Source of the DNA: a virus
Strand: one strand, 5' to 3'
DNA: 28,895 nucleotides
IMG/VR virus record: IMGVR_UViG_3300023180_006626
Span: 1 to 28,895 of that record
Shown here one piece after another: positions 15,923 to 23,252 of the stretch. A program made the translations under genes and the position numbers. Within the stretch, counting starts at the first letter, position 1, and each line of letters opens with the position of its first letter. The notes under the pieces were generated by a model, which was not told the DNA's origin, searched no databases, and saw nothing but the letters and a program-made list of their open reading frames with translations.

Positions 15923-16281
15923 TATTTCATCCTATTCACTAAACCTACAGCTTCTCTCATGAATTTAGTTACATTATCTTTGTAGGCCTTGTTAATCTGT
16001 TTTGCTAAATCTTTATTTTCACTATCTTCTTTGAAAACTTTTTCTAACTTTATTAATCTTTTTCTCAACACACCTTCTTCTTTTATAAACATCTGTAATT
16101 GTTTTTTTGCCTTTGCCTTTTCTTCACGACCTTCACTTATGTTGTCGTTTCCTTTCCAATCACTAGCTTGATTCTCTTGATGTTTTTCCATTACTGATTG
16201 AAGTGTTGGTAATGGTTGACCAAATTCTCTATCTAATAAACTAATACTTTCTGTTAGGTACTTATCGTTTGTTTTACTCAT
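15922..16281 (-). CDS. Small helical protein before the prohead protease, unknown function
   Basis: 119 residues, charged and helical with likely coiled coil from about 50 to 110. The N-terminus contains YLTESISLLDREFGQPLPTL. The C-terminal region has FMREAVGLVNRMK. Position between portal and protease corresponds to T4 gp67/gp68, small head-core proteins, but I see no sequence match strong enough to name it. It overlaps both neighbours by one base. Confidence 0.6.
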   Translation of the reverse strand: MSKTNDKYLTESISLLDREFGQPLPTLQSVMEKHQENQASDWKGNDNISEGREEKAKAKKQLQMFIKEEGVLRKRLIKLEKVFKEDSENKDLAKQINKAYKDNVTKFMREAVGLVNRMK

Positions 16282-16559
16282 TATATTTTATCCATTAATC
16301 GTTTAATTTGTTTTAGTGTTTTTGAAGTGAATTGTGCACTTTGAAACACTTTATAATCTTCACCTATTTTAACTAACTCATCGATTTGGTCTCTTAAATC
16401 ATATTTCATTTTTCTCCAAACCTTACTATCGATTTTGTTAGCTGGTATAACTTTAATGTTTTCATTAATTCTTACTTCAATCACTTGTTCTTTAGTGGAA
16501 CAACATCCCCCACCACATTCACAAGTATCTTCTTTTATTAAATTTTTTAACCTAATCAT
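16281..16559 (-). CDS. Small Cys-rich protein with capsid-targeting-like N-terminus
   Basis: 92 residues. MIRLKNLIKE/D at the start fits the shared targeting-like pattern with a possible cut after Glu10. A cluster CECGGGCC at residues 13-20 could bind metal. A second candidate site, INE/N, ends at residue 33, so the Cys peptide (11-33) might be released separately. The remaining 59 residues are helical and basic. The start overlaps the upstream stop (ATGA). A small packaged internal protein is inferred; no family recognised. Confidence 0.6.
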   Translation of the reverse strand: MIRLKNLIKEDTCECGGGCCSTKEQVIEVRINENIKVIPANKIDSKVWRKMKYDLRDQIDELVKIGEDYKVFQSAQFTSKTLKQIKRLMDKI

Positions 16560-17644
16560 TTTAAATTCCCTACTCTACTTGCTAATTTAACTAATCTCTC
16601 AGATATACTACTAAGAGCCTTGTGTGTGTTTTTCCAATAACTTCTTGAATCAACATTTAATTCATTTTTCAATCTTAAACTCATTTTGATTGTTTTATCT
16701 AATTCATTTAATGAGTTACGAACTTCACGAATTGATTTACCAATTTTTTGTTTTGGTGTTAAAGATTCGTCATTTCTCCAATCGTGATACTTACCCTCAT
16801 TTATACTTTCATAAAAATAATCATCCATTGGTTCTTTAACTTGAAAACTAATATAAGACCATACATTACCCTTTAGTTTTTTCAAAACTTCTTCAAAGTT
16901 AAATGCCATTTCTCTTGCTTTGTTCTTTTTAGCAAACTTCAACATCATTTCAGTTTCTTTTTCTAATTTTTTCCAATTGTTTGTGTATCGTTTAAGTAAT
17001 GCAGCAGCTTGTTTTTTTACTTTAGGGTCAACTGCCTCATCTACGGTTATTGATTCGTTTCTTATATGACCCTTTAAAATTTGACGAAGTGTAGTTATTT
17101 CTTTTGTAGCCTTTAAGATAGTTTCATAATACTTATTAAATTTTCTATCTTTAAGTGTTTTATCACCTATTTTAGCAATATTCCAATAATCTTTTTGTAG
17201 TTTTTCTAAACTGTTTTGAAGTTTTCGTAATGCATCAACTTCTTTTTTAGTAACTTCGTTTACATTTTCAATCTTTTTATCTACTTGTTTGCCAAGTGCT
17301 GGTTGTACACGAGATACACTTATAACTCCTTTTAAACCTTGTTTTAATTTTTTGGCAACCATTGTTTTTGCCATACCTTTTGAACCTGCATCCACAAGAA
17401 CTTTACCTTGACCTAATTTACCCATATCAACAGTTACAGCAAATTTTACTTCACTTACTTGTTTTAAACCAGATTGATTTGCAATATCATCTCGTTTCTT
17501 TTTATCTTTTTTTCTACCACCATCGAATGCCATTGGTGTCATGTATCCAGGTGTTGCTGCAGAAGTAGAGACTTCTTCAATCTCTTTCTTGATTAAGTTT
17601 CTTAAAGCTTCAATAAATTTTGCTTTATTTATCTTTGTGGACAT
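16556..17644 (-). CDS. Putative head polyprotein with TPGYMTPMAF module, unknown function
   Basis: 362 residues, basic and helical. The N-terminal helix (INKAKFIEALRNLIKKEIEE) runs into STSAATPGYMTPMAFDGG, a motif I recall from marine T4-like phages, then a DKKKRDDIANQSG segment. Linkers ENVNE/V (after 130), ITVDE/A (203) and ESINE/G (283) divide the rest into three helical parts. The last (LTPKQKIGKSIREVRNSLNE) is again a recurring module. The linker sites match the predicted protease rule. It overlaps the end of the upstream gene by 20 bases. Expected to be a head-internal or core protein, without known chemistry. Confidence 0.6.
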   Translation of the reverse strand: MSTKINKAKFIEALRNLIKKEIEEVSTSAATPGYMTPMAFDGGRKKDKKKRDDIANQSGLKQVSEVKFAVTVDMGKLGQGKVLVDAGSKGMAKTMVAKKLKQGLKGVISVSRVQPALGKQVDKKIENVNEVTKKEVDALRKLQNSLEKLQKDYWNIAKIGDKTLKDRKFNKYYETILKATKEITTLRQILKGHIRNESITVDEAVDPKVKKQAAALLKRYTNNWKKLEKETEMMLKFAKKNKAREMAFNFEEVLKKLKGNVWSYISFQVKEPMDDYFYESINEGKYHDWRNDESLTPKQKIGKSIREVRNSLNELDKTIKMSLRLKNELNVDSRSYWKNTHKALSSISERLVKLASRVGNLK

Positions 17645-18500
17645 TATCTAACTCCTTGATTAATTCATAGTATCTCATCAAAGACACAACATGAGAATCT
17701 TTTACAAACTTCCCACCTACTGCGTTATCTGTGTGTTTAATGGCTTCAGTTAATTTAATCTTAGTGATTTTATCATTTACTTTTGATAAATGATTTTTTA
17801 ACTTAGATTTTACTTTTGTAACTTCAGAATCTATGAATTCTCTCAAAGAATTAGTGTTTGATAGGTTATTGATGTATTCCCTTAATAGATTTTTTTGAGA
17901 TTCATTCAAAGTGCTGTATTTTTTGTTGAATTTATCTACTAACAACTGATAAGTAAGTAATCTTACATCAGTATCTTGTGTTGAGTAGTTTTCAACTACT
18001 TTATTTTGTGATTTTTTATTTTTTGTGTTTGTAAATGTGATATTTTCTAAAATAGTGATTTTTGAATCTGTTTCTTCAATAGCATCAACTACATCTTTAA
18101 TAGATTCGTTCTCAAATAGAGTATATACTGATGCCAATACTTTATAATTTGGTATTCTTGCATTAAAAAACGCATTTACATCATAATTCTCTTTAATTGT
18201 TTTAATTAAATTGAATTTTTCATTTTTTAACTTACGATTTGATAATTTTCTACGATTTTTAATTACTGCCTCAATCAAAATGTTTGCTTGTTCAGTAGTT
18301 TTGTATTTTTTCTCAATCAATACTTTATAAAGTTCATTTTCTTTACCTAATTGAGTATGTTCGTTAAAAAATTCTTTAATGATTTTAACAGAAGGCGAGT
18401 TTTTTGAATCATTCATCACATCAACTGCGATTTGTCTTGTTAGTAATTCAAAAAGTATACCCGTATTCTTAATTTTATTATGTTTTTTTCGATTCGACAT
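17625..18500 (-). CDS. Unknown protein following the portal gene
   Basis: 291 residues from the ATG at 18500. An ATG at 18512 is in frame, but the only good ribosome site, GGAG, lies between them and is correctly spaced for 18500. The protein is Lys/Asn/Ile-rich and helical (KIKNTGILFELLTRQIAVDV near the start), without membrane segments or a recognised domain. LNE and LTEA occur but with no clear domain boundary. It has its own upstream signals: a TATTTATA motif and a TGATATAAT extended -10. Position after the portal suggests a head-assembly role. Confidence 0.6.
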   Translation of the reverse strand: MSNRKKHNKIKNTGILFELLTRQIAVDVMNDSKNSPSVKIIKEFFNEHTQLGKENELYKVLIEKKYKTTEQANILIEAVIKNRRKLSNRKLKNEKFNLIKTIKENYDVNAFFNARIPNYKVLASVYTLFENESIKDVVDAIEETDSKITILENITFTNTKNKKSQNKVVENYSTQDTDVRLLTYQLLVDKFNKKYSTLNESQKNLLREYINNLSNTNSLREFIDSEVTKVKSKLKNHLSKVNDKITKIKLTEAIKHTDNAVGGKFVKDSHVVSLMRYYELIKELDNVHKDK

Positions 18501-18533
18501 CAAACACTCCATTTTTAACTATTATATCACATA

Positions 18534-18541
18534 TATAAATA
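18534..18541 (-). promoter_or_regulatory. Candidate promoter region: TATTTATA motif plus TGATATAAT extended -10
   Basis: Gene-strand reading is GTTTTATATTTATATATG, then TGATATAATAG. The second string is a perfect sigma70 extended -10, though no good -35 lies 17 bases upstream. The region follows a small hairpin after the portal stop and would start the head-region operon at 18500. Confidence 0.4.
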
Positions 18542-18550
18542 TAAAACTTT

Positions 18551-18570
18551 TAAGAAATCGCTATTTCTTA
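18551..18570 (-). terminator. Weak hairpin at the end of the portal gene
   Basis: TAAGAAAT (18551-18558) pairs with ATTTCTTA (18563-18570) around a four-base loop, overlapping the portal stop codon. The stem is AT-rich and the T-run after it is short and interrupted, so termination is probably partial. Confidence 0.35.
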
Positions 18571-20387
18571 CCCTTAAAATCTTCATATTCTTTACTTATT
18601 TCTTCACTCTCAGTAGTTTCTTTTAAGATTTCTTTAGCTTTTGAACCCATTGATTTCTTTAAAGCATCATAATGTGCTAATGCCAAAGGAACACCAGTTC
18701 TACCTAATGGGTCTCTACCTCGAGCACTACCTTGTTTCCCATATTTTGGATTTTCTTTTGGTCTTCCTGCACCATCCCATCCATCTTCAGGTACTTCTAC
18801 TTCTTTTTTAAAGATTGAACCTGATTTAGATTCTTGGTCAAATTCACCACCATTTGCTGATGATTGCATTTCACTTGGTGTTCCAACTGATTCACCTGTA
18901 TCTGCTGGGTCATTACCCTCTACAGATATTTGTTCAAATCTAAACTTAGTTTTTTGGTCATGAACAATTTGTGAATCCATTTCTTTAATTTGGTCATCAG
19001 AGAAATTAAATAAGTTTTTATAAATCCATTCACTACTCATCATTTGATTATCTTTCATATCACGAGCAAGATTTATTTTATTATTCCACAATTCAATCTT
19101 TTCTTGTTCATAAATTGTAGATGGATTTGTTAATTCTAATTCAAAGTTTGTTAATTCTGCATCTTGATATCCTTGTGAATACAAGTGAACTACTGCAATC
19201 TTTGTTAACTCACTTACAATAATTCTTTGTATTCTCTCAATAGTACGAGCAAATCTAACATCCTCAGCTGCCAATGTTGCTTTACTACCAAGTGATTCCT
19301 CATATCCTAAGAATGCCTTTGGAATATGTAATGCAGCTAATAAACGATTCTTTAAGTATTCAATATCTTCTGTAGTTTCATAAGTCATACCTGGTAAGGT
19401 ATCAATACCTGTACCACTATCACCACCACGAACTGGCAAGAAGAAATCTTCCGTTAAGTTCTGAATATTAAACTTCAAGTTATAATCACCAGTCTCGTTA
19501 TCGATGTATGGTGTTTTCTTCATCTTGTTGATAATTCTTTGCATGTAGTTATCAACTTCATTTGGTGGTATGTTTCCAATATCCACTTTGAAGATTCTTT
19601 TTTCTGGTGCTCTCATGATTCTATGAATCAACATAGCATCTTCCATCAATGTAACTTGTTTCCAAACCTTACGAGCACTTTCTAACATTGATTTACCATA
19701 AGGTAAAAGATTACTATCACTTGCCAATCTAAAGTGTGCAATTTGGAAATTCTCAAACTCAATCTTTTTACCTGTTGTGGAACGAGCAAAATAAGGATGA
19801 GTTGTGTTTTGTGCCTCCATTCTAAATTTTACCATATAAGGATTTTCTGGGTCTTCTCCCTCTACACGAAGTAACTCATAAGAAGAAACAGGTACAACAT
19901 TAGTAATACCATACTTATCTTCGATATCCAAATATAAAAAGAAATCACCATATTTACATAGATTTCTTGTCCATGGCCATAAGTTAAATTCGATATTTAA
20001 AATATCATAAAATAAATTATGTAGGATTTCTTTAATGTTGTTATTATCAGTTATGATATTCAGTACCTGTCCATATGGATTTTTCATAGTGGATTCATCG
20101 GCATAAATATCAAGAGCAGATGAGATAATACTATCACTATCCATACTTTCGTAATCTTTAAACAACCCTAATCTCGCTGCCTGTAATTGTGCGAAGGTGG
20201 AATAACCAGTATTTACCAAATCTAATCCACTATGTAGTTTAGAATATCTATCCACTAAGTGTGATTTAGTAGTTGCTTGAATTTGTGCAGTATCTGCGAC
20301 TTTTAATTTCTTACCACCAACATTTCTTACAATAACATTGGTACTGAATAATCGCCTCAGTCTACTATATAATGATTTATCTGCCAT
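18561..20387 (-). CDS. Portal protein (T4 gp20-like)
   Basis: 608 residues (T4 gp20 has 524). Recognisable segments are DSIISSALDIYADESTMKN at about 84-102, LCKYGDFFLYLDIE, LLPYGKSMLESARKVWKQ, MLIHRIMRAPEKRIFKVDIG at about 254-273, and LKNRLLAALHIPKAFLGYEE followed by SKATLAAEDVRFART. These belong to the T4-type portal core. Portals form a 12-subunit ring at one head vertex that starts assembly and carries the packaging motor. The last ~100 residues (from about 500) are an added polar tail rich in Gly, Ser and charge. GAGGT precedes the ATG, 14 bases after the terminase stop. Confidence 0.93.
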   Translation of the reverse strand: MADKSLYSRLRRLFSTNVIVRNVGGKKLKVADTAQIQATTKSHLVDRYSKLHSGLDLVNTGYSTFAQLQAARLGLFKDYESMDSDSIISSALDIYADESTMKNPYGQVLNIITDNNNIKEILHNLFYDILNIEFNLWPWTRNLCKYGDFFLYLDIEDKYGITNVVPVSSYELLRVEGEDPENPYMVKFRMEAQNTTHPYFARSTTGKKIEFENFQIAHFRLASDSNLLPYGKSMLESARKVWKQVTLMEDAMLIHRIMRAPEKRIFKVDIGNIPPNEVDNYMQRIINKMKKTPYIDNETGDYNLKFNIQNLTEDFFLPVRGGDSGTGIDTLPGMTYETTEDIEYLKNRLLAALHIPKAFLGYEESLGSKATLAAEDVRFARTIERIQRIIVSELTKIAVVHLYSQGYQDAELTNFELELTNPSTIYEQEKIELWNNKINLARDMKDNQMMSSEWIYKNLFNFSDDQIKEMDSQIVHDQKTKFRFEQISVEGNDPADTGESVGTPSEMQSSANGGEFDQESKSGSIFKKEVEVPEDGWDGAGRPKENPKYGKQGSARGRDPLGRTGVPLALAHYDALKKSMGSKAKEILKETTESEEISKEYEDFKGKK

Positions 20388-20401
20388 TTTTTACCTCTTT
20401 G

Positions 20402-21976
20402 TTATAAGAGCCATTCTAAAGACTCTTTTTTCTTATCTTTACCAACATCCCATTGCCAAGAATCATTTTCATTCTCGTCTGCAGTGTATAAACCATCTAC
20501 ATCTTGGAGTCGGTTTAATGTTTTCTTCGTTAACTCAATTCCCTCAGTTCGTAATCTTAACGCAGTATCACGAACCCACAATCCGATAGCAAACGACATA
20601 ACCAAATCATCATTGTATCCTGCCATTGCTTCGGCTCTATTATTATTATAGATGAAAGTAAATAATTCATCGATTAAACGATTACTACGAACCACTACAC
20701 TTTCCTCTCTAAAAAATTCTTCTAACTTAGCTATAATTAGTGGACGACTCTTCATTGTCGTTGAAAATCCTGCCACCATATTCTTTTCTTGAGCTCTGTA
20801 TTTATTTGTCATCTGATGTTGTACATCGATGTATTGTAAATCTTTACTTGTATAAAATAGATTAGGATAATCCCTATCTATCACTTGTTGGATGGTTGCC
20901 CAACCAATATTATTGTTTTCTATAATTAGTAAAGCATCGTTATATTCTGTTGAAATTGTTACTAATAAATTACCAAAATCTTTAGTACTCATTCTACCTT
21001 TATACTCTGCAACTTGTTCTACATTCTCCACATCAATAACATGGAATGCAGAATAATCTGCTGAATCTCCTCTACCAACATCAGCACATACAATATAATT
21101 CCTTGTGTAGTTTGGTGGTTGCCAAACCCATAAGTTTCCATCTATTCCTCTTTTTTCTATTGGGTCTTGTACATGGGCCTTTCTACAATTTTCTAATATC
21201 GTACCATCAATAACAGAAGTACCAGAAGTAATGAAATCACAATCACATTCTTGTGCAGCACCTTGTAAACCTAATAATTCATCTTGTTCATCTCTCCACT
21301 CTTGGTTTCTATCTGGATGAACACTCCAATGTAATTTAATATCATTGAACATTCCTCTACCTTCTTCGGCCTGTACCCAAGTTTGATGAAACCAATTACC
21401 AACTCCATTTGGTGTTGATAATGCAATACAACTACCACCCGTTGTAAGTGTTTGTTGAGATGCAGTCCATATATCATCAATCTTATCAATGAACGCTGCC
21501 TCATCCAATATCAATAATGATAGAGCTTCAGAACGAGCTGCTTCGGTTGATGATGCAACTGCTTTGATTTGTGAACCATTAACATATCGTAGTGATAATT
21601 TATTATCCTCAACACATCGTTGTTTCAACCAACTTGGTAAATTTGCGTGCATAACACGAACTTTCGTAACCAAGTTTTTTGCAGTATCTTGTTTAGTTGC
21701 AATTACCAAAATGTTTTTATCTTGGAAGAATGTCATCTGCCATAAAGAGTAACCAGCAGTTAGTGTACTTATTCCTAATTGTCTTGCCTTTAAAATAATA
21801 TTAAATCGATTCTCTTTAAATTCATTAACCGTTTCTTCTTGAAAAGGATACAAATGAAAAGGTATCTTACCCTTAATCGGGTGTTGAATCATACAATACT
21901 TTTTTAAAAAGTAGACAGGGTCTTGAGCACACTTAATATACTCTTGTTTGATTACTTCTTTTATCTGTTCTGCCAT
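20402..21976 (-). CDS. Terminase large subunit (T4 gp17-like)
   Basis: 524 residues (T4 gp17 has 610). The ATPase half has Walker A KARQLGIST at 63-71, Walker B LLILDEA at 154-160 with catalytic Glu159, and coupling motif STPNG at 187-191. The RNase H-like nuclease half has VCADVGRGDSADYSAFHVID starting near 296 (Asp299 and further acidic residues), IIENNNIGW and YNDDLVMSFAIGLW near the end. It cuts concatemers and pumps DNA through the portal; the T4 relative suggests headful packaging. The gene is intact with no intein or intron break. It shares a base with the previous stop (TAATG). Confidence 0.95.
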   Translation of the reverse strand: MAEQIKEVIKQEYIKCAQDPVYFLKKYCMIQHPIKGKIPFHLYPFQEETVNEFKENRFNIILKARQLGISTLTAGYSLWQMTFFQDKNILVIATKQDTAKNLVTKVRVMHANLPSWLKQRCVEDNKLSLRYVNGSQIKAVASSTEAARSEALSLLILDEAAFIDKIDDIWTASQQTLTTGGSCIALSTPNGVGNWFHQTWVQAEEGRGMFNDIKLHWSVHPDRNQEWRDEQDELLGLQGAAQECDCDFITSGTSVIDGTILENCRKAHVQDPIEKRGIDGNLWVWQPPNYTRNYIVCADVGRGDSADYSAFHVIDVENVEQVAEYKGRMSTKDFGNLLVTISTEYNDALLIIENNNIGWATIQQVIDRDYPNLFYTSKDLQYIDVQHQMTNKYRAQEKNMVAGFSTTMKSRPLIIAKLEEFFREESVVVRSNRLIDELFTFIYNNNRAEAMAGYNDDLVMSFAIGLWVRDTALRLRTEGIELTKKTLNRLQDVDGLYTADENENDSWQWDVGKDKKKESLEWLL

Positions 21977-22350
21977 TATTTTAGTTCGCCTGCAAGTTTA
22001 ACCGAAACCGAAGTTGCGGCAACACCATAAACAAACCATAACCATTTGTTTTCGTGCCACTTAGGTTTCACTACTTTCACTTTTTCTTTATACAGATTAA
22101 TAGTTTCTTCTTGTAATTGAAGTTGCTGAGTTCTAAAATCAATAATAAGAGAATCAGATTTTGCATTATCCTCTAATAATGAGATTTGTGTTTCCAAATC
22201 CATCACTAAAGATACATTCAAACTATCTTTTAACTCTAATTCTTTGATTTTGTTAGTGAACCCAAGAACTTCTTCCTCTGTAAAGGTGAAAGTTTTTGTA
22301 TCTTGCCCAAACAACAAACCAAGAAATAATATGTAAATAAAATATCTCAT
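21976..22350 (-). CDS. Exported coiled-coil protein with C-terminal membrane segment (spanin-like?)
   Basis: 124 residues. A signal peptide (MRYFIYILFLGLLFGQ, likely cut near residue 16) is followed by about 80 residues of coiled coil with leucine and charged heptads. A C-terminal hydrophobic stretch (KWLWFVYGVAATSVSV) follows. This resembles envelope-spanning lysis proteins (spanins) or periplasmic tethers in shape, but I see no specific family match. The FGQ-type end of the signal peptide is common in Bacteroidota and Marinimicrobia. A TATTTATA motif ends only a few bases before the ATG and no ribosome binding site is visible, so translation may be leaderless or weak. It is followed directly by terminase. 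Confidence 0.55.
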   Translation of the reverse strand: MRYFIYILFLGLLFGQDTKTFTFTEEEVLGFTNKIKELELKDSLNVSLVMDLETQISLLEDNAKSDSLIIDFRTQQLQLQEETINLYKEKVKVVKPKWHENKWLWFVYGVAATSVSVKLAGELK

Positions 22351-22353
22351 ATA

Positions 22354-22361
22354 TATAAATA
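22354..22361 (-). promoter_or_regulatory. Candidate late-promoter motif (TATTTATA) before the exported protein and terminase
   Basis: Gene-strand reading is AGTATATATTTATATATATG, with the gene's ATG (22350) at the very end. It lies in the 15-base gap between two genes. If used, the transcript would begin at or after the ATG, so it may instead serve the terminase gene. Confidence 0.3.
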
Positions 22362-22365
22362 TATA

Positions 22366-22650
22366 CTACTTACTAAATTTCTTCAAATATTTTACTGCCT
22401 CATCAACATCATCTGTTTTAACTGCTTCTTCGGCTTTTTCGATTTGTTTTTTGGTAGTAGTTACCTTTCTCTTAAGAGAAGCAACTTCTTTTTTGTTTAC
22501 TCTTTTTTTAGATTCAAGTTTTTCAACTTGTTTCTCAAGGTCTTTAACCTCTTCGTTTTTTGCCTTAATGGCTGTATCTAATTTTTTGACTTCTTCTTTT
22601 TTCTTTCCACCAAAAAATAGATTCATTATGAATTGAATAATTCCACCCAT
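22366..22650 (-). CDS. Small coiled-coil protein with hydrophobic N-terminus
   Basis: 94 residues. A short hydrophobic N-terminal segment (GGIIQFIMNLFFGG) is followed by continuous Lys/Glu-rich heptads to about residue 75 and an EAVKYLKKF end. Likely a membrane-touching coiled coil, perhaps acting with the exported protein encoded next. Family not recognised. AGGAG lies seven bases before the ATG, and 18 bases separate it from the previous stop. Confidence 0.55.
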   Translation of the reverse strand: MGGIIQFIMNLFFGGKKKEEVKKLDTAIKAKNEEVKDLEKQVEKLESKKRVNKKEVASLKRKVTTTKKQIEKAEEAVKTDDVDEAVKYLKKFSK

Positions 22651-22668
22651 TATTATCTCCTGTGTTTG

Positions 22669-23244
22669 TTATTTATTGTTTTTGGTTGTATTGAGTAAGT
22701 TTTCCTCTTCATCTATATCTGCTTGTAGTTTATCAATATGTGCATATGCCTCTTCTACAATCTTACTGAATTGTTCCTCACCCATTTCCCATTGTTCTTT
22801 TTCAAGTTCTACTTCTTGTACACCAACTTGATTAAAGAATTCTGCTTTACCACCATTTTGTTCAAATTCAACAATACTTTGTCTCAAATCTTTTAAATAT
22901 GCCTTTTTATTCTCTAATACTTTTCTTTTTGCATACTCTTCAAATTCACCTTTATATCTCAGTTTGGTTTCTATCTCTATTTGACAATCCATACAATGTC
23001 CAAATAATCTCCAAAACTTATTATCAAGTTTTTTCTTCATTGTTTTTTGACAATTAGGACAAAACCAAGGCATTCTTACTGATGCCATTACATCTGTTAA
23101 TTCTGATTTACGAGTTTCTCCACCACGATTTTCTTGTTTACCTTCATATCCGACTTGAATATAATCTTTAACATGCTCTTTACCAGACATCAAATCCTTT
23201 AAGGCTTTGTTTTGTCTTTCCATGTCCTTACTATAATTTGCCAT
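22669..23244 (-). CDS. Zinc-ribbon protein upstream of terminase, unknown function
   Basis: 191 residues. Cys62, Cys65, Cys84 and Cys87 (CPNC and CMDC, 18 residues apart) form a treble-clef or ribbon zinc site near the RMPWF segment. The N-terminal 50 residues are polar, the C-terminal half is acidic and helical. Two genes separate it from the large terminase. In T4 the small terminase gp16 precedes gp17, but gp16 has no such zinc site and I see no similarity, so I do not assign it. A DNA- or protein-binding role in packaging is possible. TAGGAG precedes the ATG. Confidence 0.55.
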   Translation of the reverse strand: MANYSKDMERQNKALKDLMSGKEHVKDYIQVGYEGKQENRGGETRKSELTDVMASVRMPWFCPNCQKTMKKKLDNKFWRLFGHCMDCQIEIETKLRYKGEFEEYAKRKVLENKKAYLKDLRQSIVEFEQNGGKAEFFNQVGVQEVELEKEQWEMGEEQFSKIVEEAYAHIDKLQADIDEEENLLNTTKNNK

Positions 23245-23252
23245 TGTAACTC

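Noticed and set aside
18501-18512. Upstream ATG for the gene after the portal
   Set aside because: The GGAG ribosome site lies downstream of this ATG and fits the start at 18500.
20402-21976. Possible intein or intron in the terminase gene, common in T4-like phages
   Set aside because: ATPase and nuclease motifs follow each other at normal spacing in one frame, with no insertion.
22669-23244. Assignment as the small terminase (gp16)
   Set aside because: Only its place near the large terminase supports this; the Cys4 zinc site and sequence do not resemble gp16, and two genes lie between.
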